From NCBI GenBank assembly GCA_009760885.1, contig CM019692.1, positions 54,483,762-54,547,761 of the forward strand: DNA of 64,000 nt, given 5' to 3'. The translations under genes and the position numbers were made by a program. Each line of letters opens with the position of its first letter. The stretch's first letter is position 1. Origin of the DNA: Achatina immaculata. Its lineage: Eukaryota > Mollusca > Gastropoda > Stylommatophora > Achatinidae. Of this stretch, positions 1 to 11,065 are shown piece after piece. The notes below the pieces were generated by a model that did no database searches, was not told the origin of the DNA, and saw only the letters and a program-made list of their open reading frames with translations.

Positions 1-477
1 TGGCAGCAAGAAGCAGCAGTTCGAGTTGAAAATAGAATTGGAAAATATCAACCTATAAAACAAAGGGTGCGACAAGGATGTGTACTATCTCCAGACCTTT
101 TTTCTCTGTATAGCGAGAATATTCTAAGAACAATCATCACAGAAAACAGGCATAAAAATTGGAGGATACAATATTAACAACCTTCGGTATGCTGACGACA
201 CAGTACTGATAGCTGAGAACCAACAAGACCTGCAAAATCTCTTGGATAAAGCCGCCAAAGAAAGTGAACAGAAAGGCCTTACTTTGAACATCAAAAAGAC
301 AGAGATTATGGTTATATCTAAGAAACAGAATCCACCAGCATGCAGTATTAAATTAAACGGAACTGTTCTAAAGCAGGTGCAGAAATTCAAATACCTTGGA
401 GCAGTTATAACTTCAGATGGGAAATGCAGAACAGAAATTAGGAACAGAATAGGCCAAGCAAAGACTGCATTTCAACA
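1..477 (+). pseudogene. LINE-A reverse transcriptase fragment, cut by window start
   Basis: This is the palm region of a non-LTR reverse transcriptase. The reading includes GCVLSP-type sequence (here after QRVRQ) and the catalytic YADD box ([12 protein letters not shown]), followed by NIKKTE and the [15 protein letters not shown] strand typical of LINE thumb regions. Near 145 the frame shifts, because the peptide before the YADD box lies in a different frame from the sequence before it. Near-identical DNA recurs at 52381-52868 (+) and, inverted, at about 59700-60200. Homology stops at about 476, where mariner sequence begins, so the LINE is interrupted there. It is certainly a dead copy. Confidence 0.9.
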
Positions 478-1180
478 CGTCAAGAGACAATCTTGGCCAT
501 TTTTCTGCAGATCTTGAAAAGTTTCTTCAGAAATTTGTGACTATAGATGAGACTTGGGTCCATCATTTTCAACTAGAAACCAAAGGACAGTCAATCATAG
601 ATTCCCACCTCCAAAGAAAGCAAAGGTGGTTCTGTCTACAGGCAAAATGATGGCTTCCATCTTTTGGGATTCAGAAGGTGTGCTATTGGTAGACTATCCT
701 CAAAAGGTCAGAACGGTCATCGGTGCCTATTACGCTAATCTTGTGAAGCAACTGCGGGTCAAACTGAAGGAAAAACGTCGAGGGAAATTGACGAGAGGAG
801 TCGTCTTTCATCAAGACAATGCTCCAGTTCACAAGTCGACGGTGGCAATGGCTGCCATTCATGAATGCGAGTTCCAGTTTCTTGAACATCCTCCTTATTC
901 CCCAGATTTGGCCCATTCAGACTATTACCTGTTTACCAAACTCAGAAAGGAGCTCAGTGGTCGCAAATTTGCTTCAGATGATGAGTCATTCATGCTGTAG
1001 ATCACTTTCTACTGGCACAAGATGCTGACTTTTACAAAGAAGGGATCCGTATGCTTGAGGATCGGTGGACTAAGTGCATAAACTTGCAAGGGGACTATGT
1101 TGAGAAATAACCCCAAAAAAGATGTCTACAAATAATCTGTTGTACCTTATGGCGAGAACTTATCAGTCACCCCTTGTAGG
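478..1180 (+). pseudogene. mariner transposase, C-terminal two thirds, frameshifted
   Basis: Three frames in succession encode a mariner transposase. Frame 1 from about 480 holds FLQKFVTIDETWVHHF with the first catalytic Asp. After a shift near 600, the 620-980 stretch holds FHQDNAPVHKS with the second Asp and HPPYSPDLAHSDYYLF with the third. The spacing between the second and third Asp is 34 residues, the mariner D,D34D pattern. After another shift near 985, the C terminus ends in GDYVEK and a TAA at 1108-1110. The N-terminal helix-turn-helix part is missing and LINE-A sequence abuts it, so this is a 5'-truncated, inactive copy. The end of the element past the stop, near 1180, is an estimate. 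Confidence 0.93.
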
Positions 1181-1196
1181 TCCCATCAAGTATTGG

Positions 1197-1640
1197 TTGT
1201 TTATTATTATTATTATTAAGTGCGTACCGCGTGGGGTAGGCGATCATTTCTTTCCACAATTCCCTGTCTTCTTCGTTAATTATGAGATCCGCCGGTAACT
1301 TTTTTCCTAGCCACACGGACAGCCCATCCAGTAACCTCTCTCACTGTCTTCCTCTGTCTCTTCTTCCCTCAATTTTTCCAGTTGCCACAGTGTGTTCCAG
1401 TTTTCCTCTTCTCAGGAAATGTCCTAAAAATCTTCCTTGTCTGGGTCTGGTCTTTGCTACAATTTGCTTTTTAACTTCCGCCTCGCTTCACACTTCTTCA
1501 TTGGTTTTCTTGACTGTCCAGTTTTATAAACTACATTTCCAGGGCCTCCATTTCTCGCTGTACTCTCTTATTCATAGACAATGCTTCACATCTATAAAAC
1601 AGAATTGGCTGGACGTAACATCGATGAACGACTCGTAACA
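1197..1640 (-). pseudogene. LINE-E C-terminal fragment with AAT tail
   Basis: On the minus strand the region encodes a LINE C terminus: GHFLRRGKLEHTVATGKIEG, then a Lys/Arg-rich stretch, REVTGW and EEDRELWKEMIAYPTRYAL, then an (AAT)n tail at about 1200-1217. This G-K-I-E-G ... W ... A-T-R-H type ending is shared with the LINE-A C terminus, but the sequence is divergent enough to treat as another family. Several frame breaks are present. The fragment stops where the large duplicated block starts. Confidence 0.75.
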
Positions 1641-1804
1641 TTGGTTGTTTATGTTGAGCTTTCCCCAACACACTTTTGAGATCCTGCCAACACCTTAATT
1701 TATCACAACTCTAGCTATCTTCTTATAATTAAATTGTCCTTCTATTTCCGTTCTTCATTTTCCAGCAGCTTTAGTAATGTCACATTTGTCCATTCTCAGT
1801 CTGT

Positions 1805-2005
1805 CTTTTATTTCAGATTGTCATTTATTTTAGATTGTCTTTTATTTCAGATTGTCTTTTATTTCAGATTGTCTTTTACTTCAGACTGTCTTTTACTTCA
1901 GATTGTCTTTTATTTCAGATTGTCTTTTATTTCAAATTGTCTTTTATTTCAGATTGTCTTTTATTTCAGATTGTCTTTTATTTTAGCCTGTCTTTTATTT
2001 CAGAC
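1805..2005. repeat. 17-bp minisatellite (tcttttatttcagattg)
   Basis: About eleven tandem 17-bp units with point variants. The paralogous array at 23590-23905 has about nineteen units whose 3' end is 'tagcatg' rather than 'cagattg', so the two arrays homogenised separately after duplication. The long readings across it are periodic and not genes. Confidence 0.93.
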
Positions 2006-2152
2006 TGTCCAGCAAATCTATCCATCATGTTATTTCCATGTTCTCCATCATAACCTAGACAGTAAATCCATGTAAGGCTCATCAGATTTGAATGACATAA
2101 CAGCATAACTCATTCTTTTCGAAGCAATTTCTTCTCAGCTTTACAAAGCATA

Positions 2153-2676
2153 CGAGGTGTGATCAAAAAGTATTCGGAGTGAGGGTATAACCATCTGACA
2201 TAACCAGAAAGCAGATAGGCGCAGGTTTACCTTGTCATATACCGCACACGTGGCTTAGGTCACGTCTCCCCAGCTTGTCTGCTTTGTTTACATTAGTGCT
2301 TTGTTCTGACGTATCTGAATCTGTTCGTCGCAACTGTCATGTCGGAAAAACTGGCCTAGCGAATATGCATCAGATTTTGTTAACAGCTTAGCGAAACATC
2401 CAAAAACACAAACTTAAAGTTACAGGTAGTCTACTGGGAGGATTGTATGAGTCGTACATAACTTTATGAGTGGTATAAGGTTTTATAGATGGTCATGAAA
2501 GGGTTGAGAGTAATGAACGTTCTAGGAGACCTGCAAATAGCAAAACTGAAGAAAATATCGAACTTGTCCACGCATCTCTGCTGCAGAATCGTCGAATCTC
2601 TTCTTCGTGCTTTATCTGGAGACTTACACGTTAGTTGCGAGTCAGTTCAGTCGATTCTTGGTGATGATTTGGGCAT
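2153..2676 (+). mobile_element. mariner 5' remnant with left terminal inverted repeat
   Basis: It begins after TA (2151-2152) with the terminal sequence cgaggtgtgatcaaaaagta, identical to the left end of the mariner at 24051. The following sequence matches that element up to 'gggcat', then jumps straight to flanking DNA ('tgacttcaaagg'). The remnant of the transposase N terminus is visible in broken frames (EWYKVL-type, SNERSRRPANSKTEENIEL-like). The 3' half and the right terminus are deleted. Confidence 0.88.
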
Positions 2677-3110
2677 GTGACTTCAAAGGCTTCTGGAACC
2701 TGTATCACATTATACTTGGCAACTGCCACTTAAAAACTATGAACGTTTACATGGGAGTTTCTGATAAGTGCCCTGAGTAAAAGCTTTGTTCGTGTGACTT
2801 TATGACATGTTAATTATTCTTACTGTTCACTTTCTGATATTTGTAACCTACAGTAGCATATGAAGTCGGACAAGCAGATATTTGTCAGCATAGAAATAGT
2901 CATTCTATTCTTTTCTTATACTGATAACACAAAAAATTAAAGCCAAAAAGTATAGACCACAGGAGGTAGTACAGCTGTTGCTAGCTAGAAGGATATTAAA
3001 TATCAGCGGTCCTCATACATTGTCAAACCATGGACCACTGAAATTATTGTTGTTAAATTAATATTTCAACATATTACAAAGTAATCTATATACTCTGAAC
3101 ATGCTGCGTG
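2677..3110. other. non-coding stretch of the duplicated block
   Basis: No open reading frame or recognisable element. The sequence aligns with 25352-25820 and is shared unique DNA of the duplication. Confidence 0.7.
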
Positions 3111-3116
3111 GACTTG

Positions 3117-3395
3117 CGCATAACCAGGACTAGAGTTTGGTAACTATTGCATCATAACCAAGACTGGAGTTTGGGAACTACTGCATGATAACCAGGACTA
3201 GAGTTTGGTAACTACTGCATCATAACCAGAACTAGAGTTTGGGACTACTGCATGATAACCAAGACTAGAGTTTAGGAACTACTATATCATAACCAGAACT
3301 AGAGTTTGGTAACTACTGCATCATAACCAAGACTAGAGTTTGGTAACTACTGCATCATAACCAGAACTAGAGTTTGGGAACTACTGCATCATAAC
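3117..3395. repeat. 34-bp minisatellite, about 8 units
   Basis: Tandem units of 'ataaccaggactagagtttg' plus 'gtaactactgcatc', 34 bp, with small indels. The duplicate block carries the same repeat at 25822-26205 with about eleven units. Confidence 0.93.
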
Positions 3396-3489
3396 AAACT
3401 ATGGTGCAGACATTTACAGGATTTATGTCAGTACTTATACTCTTTTTTGTCTCAGTATATTACAGATTTGAATCATAATCCTACAAAAT

Positions 3490-4330
3490 AAAACACACTT
3501 TGTGCCTGTATTTTTTCATCATGTCAGAGAGTTTCAGACATCAGTCCAGAGTAAGTTGAGAGGCCCGGGTTGCTGTCATGTTATGTCTCCTCAGTGCGTC
3601 TTTCACTCCATCTATCCAGTTTTTACTTGGTCGCCTTGGCGCCATACATCCAGATGGTTGTACGAAAGTGTCGCTGGTTGTTCTAGATTTATGCGTATCA
3701 AATGCCTGAACCACTTAACTCTCAGATTTTCGTGTAGTCCTTGACTACAGGTGTTCTTCCCACATTTGCCGGATAATTTCCTTTCACACTAGATCCCTTC
3801 TTGTCTTGCTTACCATTTTTCTTAAGCATTTCATCTCACATGTTGTTATCTTTCTCTCATGTTATTTGGTGAGTGTCCATGTTGGGCTCTGATAGCACGG
3901 AGTCGGGGTGAATATTGTTTGAAAGATCTGTTTTTGGCACCCATCGAGATGTTTGGAAGATTTAGGTTTGGTGCCAGCTGATAGAGAGCATTTTTTGCTT
4001 TATGAATTCTACATTCGATTTCTTTATTTTTCAGTCCAGTGTAAATATGCTTCTGTGATATTTGGATTCAGTAACCTGCTCGTGTCTGGTGTTATTTATA
4101 GAAATGCTACATTCTCTCGGGGTTCTTCTTATCACTAGTATTTCTGTTTTCCCAATATTTATCGTCATTCTGTATTCTATGCAGCTGCTGACTGTCGAGG
4201 CTGCTGATATGATTGATTTTATAGTTCTCCATCATTTTGGTGCATTAAGTTTTGGTCATCTGCGAGTATCAGTTCATTTATTGTATCCGGTTCTGAGTTT
4301 CTATTCTTGATGATCTGATCTATTTATATG
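3490..4330 (-). pseudogene. LINE-F fragment, copy 1
   Basis: The minus strand contains broken LINE C-terminal coding sequence, best read from its duplicate at 26295-27095: NNTRHEQVTE followed by an SIFTLDGKIT stretch (equivalent to the YLG..T.DG strand of LINE thumbs). Frames are interrupted and there is no YADD box, so only the region 3' of the polymerase core survives. The long plus-strand readings here are antisense shadows. Confidence 0.6.
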
Positions 4331-4749
4331 AAAAAAATGTAGAGGAGAGTGTATGCGTCCTTGTCAACTCTCAATGGATGCAACTTTGAACTAGTTACTC
4401 AATCTAGTAAGTGTTCTAACTGGACACTTATTACAGCGGTAGAAGGCTCTGATGTTGTAAAGTAAATGTCCTCTTGTTCTGTCTTTTTATTTCATTATTT
4501 GTTTTTCACTTCTACTATATACGCCTTCTGGATGACTTTTGTGTGGATAAAGTTATCTGTTTTGTTTTCTTATCCGAGTCATAAAAATGTTGTTTGAGAG
4601 CTGTTTTTTTTTTTTAAAGGCACTATTTCTTTCTCTAACTTCTAAGCTAACCGTCTTGTCTACTTAGTGCTTGTCTTCATTTGTCTGGGAGAATTCTGTG
4701 TGCGACTTTCTCACCAGAAGGATACCAAAGAGCCAAGTTTTAATTTTCC

Positions 4750-5345
4750 ATTTATTTTCTCTGCATTTATCTAGTGTTTTATTGTTGCATTGATCATTTA
4801 CCTAGTGTTTTGTTGTTGTATTGATCATTAATCTAGTGTTTTATTATTGTAGTGATCGTTTAACTTGTTATATTGTTGTATTAAATCACGTATCTAGTGT
4901 TTTATTGTTGTAGTGATCATTTATCTAATATTTTTATTGTTGTACTGATTATTTATCTAGTTATTTATTGATCATTTATTTCTTGTTTTATTCTTGCACT
5001 GATCATTTCTCCAGTGTTTTATTGTTGTATTGATCATTAATCTAGTGTTTTATTATTGTATTGATTGTTATCTAGCATTTCATTGTTGTATTGATCATTT
5101 ATCTACTGTTTTATTGTTGTAGTGATCGTTTAACTTGTTATATTGTGGTATTAAATCATTTATCTACTGTTTTATTGTTGTAGTGATCGTTTAACTTGTT
5201 ATATTGTTGTATTAAATCATTTATCTAGTGTTTTAATGTTGTAGTGATCATTTATCTAATATGTTTATTGTTGTACTGATTATTTATCTAGAGTTTTATT
5301 GTCGTAATGACCATTTATCTTGTGTTTTATTGTTGTATTCATCCT
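4750..5345. repeat. 31-bp AT-rich repeat array
   Basis: Imperfect tandem units of about 31 bp built on 'ttgatcatttatctagtgtt' plus 'ttattgttgta'. The array corresponds to 27890-28810 in the duplicate, where it is longer. The long hydrophobic readings are periodic and not protein genes. Confidence 0.88.
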
Positions 5346-5485
5346 TGACGTTTGGTGAAGTACGGAATTGTTGCATATTATTCTTTTTTAATCATTTTTT
5401 CTTCCACTCCTTTTTCTGTCTATTTTCCTTCCTCTTTCTATCTTTGTGTAAACTGATCCATACACCTCTGTCTACTTTATGACAC
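5345..5485 (+). repeat. Penelope-type terminal repeat fragment
   Basis: This short piece resembles the end of the Penelope-like repeats at 58740-58850: Ser/Phe-rich Y-tract, then 'ttgtgtaaactgatccatac' close to the 'tttgtaaaactacaccacac' motif, followed by cctctgtctac. The same end appears at about 28870-29010. Confidence 0.5.
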
Positions 5486-5754
5486 AAGTGCCTTGTTTTC
5501 GTAAGTAAAATGTGAACATACATGGAGGTATAGGTTTTCTTTACTTAAGGAGGAATATTAATCCAGCATAATTGTATGTGCCCTAAATACTAGGCTGGTG
5601 AAGCTGTCAGAGAAATATAATTACGATGACAAATCGGTAAAACTGGTTTTAATAAGAAAAAGCAAAGTCTATATTCTTTATCCAGTTTTCGTGTTTTTAT
5701 TTGTTGTGTTGTTTCTGTATGCGATCCTTGAAAAAGACATTTTGCTGAAATATT

Positions 5755-5830
5755 GGATCGTTACGAAATTCTCTCCATTCTACCTCCTATACACAAGCCA
5801 TCCAGTACTGCCACTAGCATCTCTTTAAAC
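5755..5830 (+). pseudogene. gypsy integrase C-terminal snippet
   Basis: The reading TKFSPFYLLYTSHPVLPL matches the stretch after the integrase core in the gypsy remnant at 33217-33285 (TKFSHFYLLYTRHPILPL), and the DNA aligns over about 66 bases. It is a very short relic placed against LINE linker sequence that reads on the other strand. Confidence 0.6.
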
Positions 5831-6950
5831 TCATCACGTCCTGGTGATTTATCACTTTTCAGATTCGTTATTGCCTATAAAATTTCTTCTATTGTTGGTT
5901 TGGGTTCTTTCTCATCCAATAATAATTCACACTGTTGATTTCTGTTTCCACAGTCGGCTGTTTCATACATTCCTTTGCAATATTCCTTCATTCTTTCTAG
6001 AATTTCCTCTGTCTCTGTCAAGGTATTCCCCATCTCATCACAAATTACATTTAGCTCAGGTGTGACATTTCTCGTCAATGTCTTCATTTCTTTAAACATT
6101 TCTCTATCCCTTCCACACTTCTGATGTCCTTCTATTCTTTCACGACAAACTTGTATGTATTGGTTTTTTTTTTGTGTGTGTCTTTTCTTAAGTTTCTTCT
6201 TACTTTTTTTTTGTTAAAGATTTATATTCTTCTTTGTTGTTGTTTGTCTCTTTCAATTTCGTCTTCATTTCTCTACGTTGTTTTATCAGTTCTAGTGATT
6301 TTATAGTTCTCCATCATTAGTGCATAGCCAGTTCATCTGGTGTCATCTCCTCCTGTACAGTCATCAGGATTTCGAAACAGTTCTTCACTTCTATACTGTA
6401 TTCTTCTTGTAGTTTTGTAAGATCAAAGCGGAGTGGTCTTGATCCCGTAACTGTCTTTTCTTACTTTATCTTCATGTCTGCTATTAATAACTCATGGTCC
6501 GTGTCCCAATAAGCACCTGGTAAAGTTTTTGCTGATGTTATACTTGATAACCACCTTCTTTGCACTAAAATGTAATATATTTAATTCTTGGTATTCCCAT
6601 CAGGTGATGTACATGTGTAAAGTTTTCTTGGATGTTGTTCTAAAGGTGTGTTAGCAATCATTAGCTTATTTTCCATGCAAAACGCCATTAGATTGTCACC
6701 TGCCTCATTTCTATTTCCTATGCTAAATTTCCCTACAACATATCCTTTGTCTTCTGCTCTTTCTCTGCTGCTGATGTAGGTGTATATGCTTGGATGATTG
6801 TTACGTTTCTAGGAATGCCTTTAAGTCTCTTTGTGAGGATTCTATGACTTACTGTCTAGCAATGGTTATGATGTTGGTTTGTTCGAGTAAAAAGCCACTC
6901 CATTCTTTCCTCTTAATTCTCGATTAGAAAGTGATTATTAATACTGCGTG
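5825..6950 (-). pseudogene. LINE endonuclease C terminus and linker
   Basis: Read on the minus strand from 6950 down, the segment has endonuclease-type fragments, including GAYWDTDHELLIADMKIK with the catalytic Asp-His pair near 6500, then a linker with LNVICDEMGNTLTETEEILE and a PTIEEIL...LKSDKSPGRDEF-like motif that precedes the reverse transcriptase in LINEs of the RTE and CR1 types. The frames are broken several times and no polymerase follows in this copy. Which of the LINE families here it belongs to is not clear; LINE-A or LINE-B is likely. Confidence 0.75.
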
Positions 6951-7296
6951 AGAAATTCAATTTTGACATTTTTAGAATTCTGTGGAAAATGCTTCCGGAG
7001 ATGTCTCAGTTTGATGTTTGTGAATTTATTTTGATGAGTATTAAAAGTAAACTATAATTTGATTCACGAGCGAACCATCTGAGTTTTCTAATGACGATTT
7101 GTGTTAAGATTTCAGTCTTGTGGTGAACCATATAGTACAACGTGGAGAGACGTTCCGAACTATTAAGTGAACAGAAACAAGACGAAGTATTGCATTCATA
7201 AATACAACGTGACAGTGGAGAAAGACAAACATCCATTGATTCAAGTGGCAGAATTATAAGACAGTATGTATCAACTGGAATTGCTTCAATCATCAG
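6951..7296. other. unassigned stretch
   Basis: No gene, RNA or repeat family recognised. The 114-residue minus-strand reading at 7006-7350 shows no recognisable domain and crosses into the mariner end, so it is not called. Confidence 0.5.
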
Positions 7297-7563
7297 TACG
7301 AGGTGTGTCTGAAAAGTTCGGTGAATGGTCCGACATCTGAACAAAAACATGGGCCTTGCACGTGGCTATCTAGAGACACGCCAAGAAGCGCCACCTAGCG
7401 TGGAGTACACGTGACTGACAGGGTAAACAAGCTTCGGCCAATCGAACTAGTCAGCGTGAGAGGTAAGGTCACAGTGCAATGGAGCAATGAGTGAACATCA
7501 AGTTCTACTACAAATTGGAGAAAACGGCGACAATACGCAAGAAATGGTGGAATAAGTGTACGG
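7297..7563 (+). mobile_element. mariner 5' end fragment (second family)
   Basis: After TA at 7297-7298 comes cgaggtgtgtctgaaaagtt, a mariner-type terminal repeat that differs from the 24051 element. About 190 bp later the sequence reads VNIKFYYKLEKTATI, the start of a mariner transposase DNA-binding domain. The rest of the transposase is missing. It could belong to the same family as the C-terminal piece at 478-1180, but they do not overlap, so this is unproven. Confidence 0.78.
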
Positions 7564-9402
7564 GACAGATAATAATGTTACAGAATAAAACTGAGTTATA
7601 CAATGATAAATAAGTATTGTAAAAACTACACGGCAAAAATTTAAAGCGGTAAAACATATATGATAACAACACAGAGCATTACAATTATAAAGCAAAATCT
7701 AAATCAGATAAAAATAACAGTCACTCGTGCGAAGTAAAGATTTGAGGGATTTTGGTTATTGTGTGAACTTTGCTATGATGAGAACTTGAATATGGCGGTA
7801 GCTTCAGAATGGTAGGTACTTTGCTACTCTGGGAGAAAACTGGATATTGTGGAAACTTGAATGTGGTTGGAATTGACTAAAGTGGGAACTTGAATATGGT
7901 TGGAACTTGACTATAGTGGGAACTTGACTATGATGGGAACTCATACATGATGTCATGAGCGTTTACAAGGATATCCTATTCTGACACTGCTGTGTCCTGA
8001 AGTTCAGTGTTTCTAGAACATGATGTTTGGCTAGGACTGAAATGTTCCTGTGTCTCTGGTTCTTGTGGACAAAGATGGTGTTTGTGTAATAGAATATGGA
8101 ACTGAGAAGGCTAAAGAAAAAAAGGGCTTTCCATGTTTATTTTATATCTTTCACCCACTCCCCCCCCCCCCATCTTATTTTCTCCCTTAATTTGATTGGC
8201 CTCATTATTTTCCCTGTATTCAGAAGTTAGTACAACCAAGGGCTGTGGATAATCATCTTATTCCTGTGCCACATCCACAGTCCTTAGTGGATGTCCAGAA
8301 TAGTTATTCTTTAGAAATTGTCTTCTGTCCATCTCTGAATCTTGTCCAGTTGCCTAGATTGATGTAATTCTCTTGTTATTTTGCTATACATCTTTCCCTG
8401 CATGACATTTCTCATTATATTCTTTTACCTCTTACAATGTCCAGCACACTTTGGGTGTATAGAGCAGTGTTATTTTTTTTTTTTTTCTTGTTTGTTTTTT
8501 AATTGTTTCGATAATAGTTCTTATCTATTTTCTTTTTTTTTAAATTTTAGTTGTCCTAATAATATTTCTTCTCTATTTTTTCAAAGCAGTATTACTTTTA
8601 TTTGCCCCAGTTTCTATCAAACCAGTGATGGTTACTCTAGTGTACGCCAGACAAAATTCGACTTTAAGTTTTAAACATAATATATCAAGAGGTGATAATA
8701 ATGAGAAAGGGATGTCGAGTTTAGATCGTTTCGTTTCAACACCTTTTCACGTTCATTTTCTATTTGTTTAGTTACATTGAAACAGTTTTCTGATTACACA
8801 GCTGTCAGAAACAACCTCAGTAATAAGGGACAAGGCTCGTTGCGTAAGAACACCTTGTTACAATTTCTTGATAATGTGATTATCAGTAACTTTTCTGTTA
8901 TAATCTCCTGTAGAAATATATAAACGTATAACTTGGCAACATGTATCAAAATATATAGTTGAAATGGAAATGGGAAACGAAACACATAATTCTAAATATA
9001 AAGTGTGTACGTAGCAACATTATAACGAAATTAGAAAAAAACGTTAATACAACACTGAGTAGAACATAAAACTTTAATTTTTTAAAAAATTAATTCTGGT
9101 TAAAAAATGCAACTAATTCTATTGATTAAAAACTTGTAACTTAAAAAAAAAAACTCAACACAGTAGAACCAAGTGGCAACCAATTAGTGTGGGTAAAGCA
9201 ACATGACAATACAGTCAGATAACCAGATGACAAAAACTCGAGTGTTAAAAACAGTTCCATGATAATAAATCAGTACGGTTAAAAACTACAGGCAACAACA
9301 CGAAATGTTACAACTAAATGATAAAATCTTAATATGATACAAATGACATTCACCCAAGCATAACAGAAGTTCAGTAGGAACTCGTCCATGGTGTGAACTC
9401 TA
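7564..9402. other. unassigned AT-rich region
   Basis: Contains a loose repeat of 'gggaacttgaatatggttgg' between about 7785 and 7945, a C-run at 8161-8171 and A-rich tracts around 9080-9160. The part from about 9270 on is tail-exon flank that recurs near 19580 and 37040. No convincing gene. Confidence 0.55.
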
Positions 9403-9577
9403 CTAAGGTGGTAGCTCGTACATGGTCTCATGAAATTTTCATAGATTTCCTCACCTGGCGTTGCCTTGTCATAGAATTCAGTATTACTTGAACCTAATGT
9501 GTTGTTTAGACGGATAGATCCCTTTTTCTCTGACTGTTTTGTGGCTGTAGGAGATATCTGTATCTTAGAGTTTGGAG
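9403..9577 (-). pseudogene. receptor A cytoplasmic-tail exon, frameshifted
   Basis: This is a third copy of the tail exon seen intact at 19642 and 37119. The acceptor ctcttttcag ends at 9578, and the exon then reads APNSKIQISPTATKQSEKK and later EEIYENF, keeping the tyrosine motif. One base is missing near 9435 relative to the intact copies. The original stop (complement of 9403-9405) is therefore out of frame and the reading runs on to 9279. With the frameshift the last tyrosine motif (SIYEVPP) is lost. It continues receptor set A, whose transmembrane exon lies 456 bp upstream at 10034-10221. Confidence 0.8.
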
Positions 9578-10033
9578 CTGAAAAGAGCAACAGAAAATAA
9601 ATATAAAAACAGCAGGTTGTCACATGTTTCATGTCTCCAGTATCACAAACGTTTGAAATCTTTGACCAGTCTCATTATTTCTTCCAATACTCGGTATTTT
9701 ATTGTTAGTCACTATATCCCTGTGTCATGTCAATCAAGAGAACGACATCGACATAGATGGATGGACAACATTTAAAGCAAAAAATGGACTGGATTCAGCT
9801 TGGCTTGGAGCACTGTGGAAAAAATGGAACAGAATAAGGTGAAGATTTACTGCAGCCAACCTTCCATAGGAAGATACAGTAGGATGATCATGACAAAATA
9901 ATGCAGGAAATTCGGAAAGTATTTACCATTGATTTTATATAGTTTCAACTGTCAATCAAAGGTATTCCTATCAAAATTCTCTTGCATACAAGCAATGTAT
10001 CATACTATTTACATACGTTATTAAGATAATTAC
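9578..10033 (-). other. intron between receptor A tail and transmembrane exons
   Basis: Intron of 456 bp with a weak donor (CAA|gtaatt) and a good acceptor (ttttcag). Its sequence is conserved in the other two copies (about 19818-20420 and 37295-37870), where a LINE-C insertion interrupts it. Confidence 0.75.
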
Positions 10034-10221
10034 TTGTTTGAATATTACATTGTCTTTCATCACTAGCATTGTTAGTTGTCGAAATGTAATTTCCATAAAG
10101 TTATCGCCCTTGTTGTGAAAGCGTTTCTTGATAAAGTAGATGATGATAATAATAATGAATGACACACCCACGATACATATGACGGCAATGAAAGCATACA
10201 TCCAGGGGGACGGGGAAGAGA
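10034..10221 (-). pseudogene. receptor A transmembrane exon
   Basis: After acceptor ttctttcag, a phase 1 exon reads SSPSPWMYAFIAVICI, then a strongly hydrophobic stretch ending IIIIIIYFIKKRFHNKGDN. That is one membrane helix of about 24 residues with a basic stop-transfer cluster, so the tail would be cytosolic. A one-base difference after EIT relative to the copy at 41003-41191 changes the frame of the last 17 codons, and the donor is CAA|GTAATT instead of CAG|GTAATT. Together with the broken tail exon this suggests a decayed gene. The likely role, inferred from Ig exons on the same strand, is membrane anchoring of an Ig-type receptor. Confidence 0.82.
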
Positions 10222-10394
10222 CTGAAAGAAATAGAATTTTTATTTTAGCTTAAGTATGTTCTCTATTGCCACCCCACCTCATACGCTGATGAACCAGCAT
10301 AATGAGGTCTCTAACGCTTCAGTCCCTAGGGCACTTGCTATGGGGCTATATATCATTAGGTTCTCTGTGCCAGTCAGGCAGTAACAACACATGA

Positions 10395-10838
10395 AGAGAT
10401 TGTACAGTAACTGATTGTGTATATAAGACTGAACAATAACTGATTGTGTATATAAGACTGAACAATAACTGATTGGGTATATAAGACTGAACAATAACTG
10501 ATTGTGTATATAAGACTGAACAATAACTGATTGTGTATATAAGACTGAACAATAACTGATTGTGTATATAAGACTGAACAATAACTGATTGTGTATATAA
10601 GACTGAACAATAACTGAATGTGTATATAAGACTGAACAATAACTGATTGTGTATATAAGACTGAACAATAACTGATTGTGTATATAAGACTGAACAATAA
10701 CTAATTGTGTATATAAGACTAAACAATAACTGATTGTGTATAAAAGACTGAACAATAACTGATTGGGTATATAAGACTGAACAGTAACTGATTGGGTATA
10801 TAAGACTGAACAATAACTGATTGGGTATATAAAGGCCG
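10395..10838. repeat. 29-bp minisatellite, about 15 units
   Basis: Nearly identical 29-bp units (tgattgtgtatataagactg plus aacaataac). Since 29 is not a multiple of three and the unit has no stop on the minus strand, all three minus frames stay open, giving artefactual readings of 107 to 193 residues. The paralogous intron upstream of the other transmembrane exon (41262-41314) has just over one unit. Confidence 0.96.
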
Positions 10839-10856
10839 AGTGGGCAGGCGCTGGCG

Positions 10857-11065
10857 ATCACATCTCTCTCTCTCTCTCTGAACCTTAAGTGCCCAGGGCA
10901 CATGGGGCTTCCACAAGGGTTTTCCACAAATGCCTGTCTTTCGCCTTTTTTTCTGCTCTTGCCCAGGTGAGCCCTCTATTGCTCAACATCCTTTCTGTTG
11001 TTCTTCTCCATGTCTCTTTTGGTCTACCCTTACTTCTGCTCCCCTGTGGTGTCCATCTTAGTGCA
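10857..11065 (-). pseudogene. LINE-D 3' end fragment
   Basis: On the minus strand it reads GRPKETWRRTTERMLSNRG-type C-terminal LINE sequence, ending in CALGT and then an (AG)n tail at 10862-10880. It matches the C terminus of the RTE-like element at 41688 and the fragment at 46036. It sits directly against the 29-bp minisatellite. Confidence 0.85.

Larger units (their letters stand above)
1640..5480. repeat. large duplicated block, copy 1
   Basis: The order of landmarks here is repeated at about 23440-29010: a 17-bp minisatellite, a mariner 5' end, the 'cttggcaactgccact' unique stretch, a 34-bp minisatellite, a LINE-F fragment, a long 31-bp AT-rich repeat, and a Penelope-type end. Sequence between the landmarks also aligns at high identity by eye. 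This copy is shorter. It lacks the 3' part of the mariner (equivalent of 24558-25351) and the 351-bp insertion found at 27213-27563, and its minisatellites have fewer units. Confidence 0.88.

Noticed and set aside
7006..7350. 114-residue minus reading
   Set aside because: Crosses the mariner terminus at 7299 and has no domain.
10842..10862. ggccgagtgggcaggcgctg looked like a tRNA-Leu or Ser A box
   Set aside because: No B box or acceptor stem follows. LINE-D tail begins right after.
10346..10927. Long minus-strand readings (up to 193 residues) in the 29-bp array
   Set aside because: The unit has no stop in the minus frames and 29 is not a multiple of three, so open frames are automatic. The protein is a strict 29-residue repeat.
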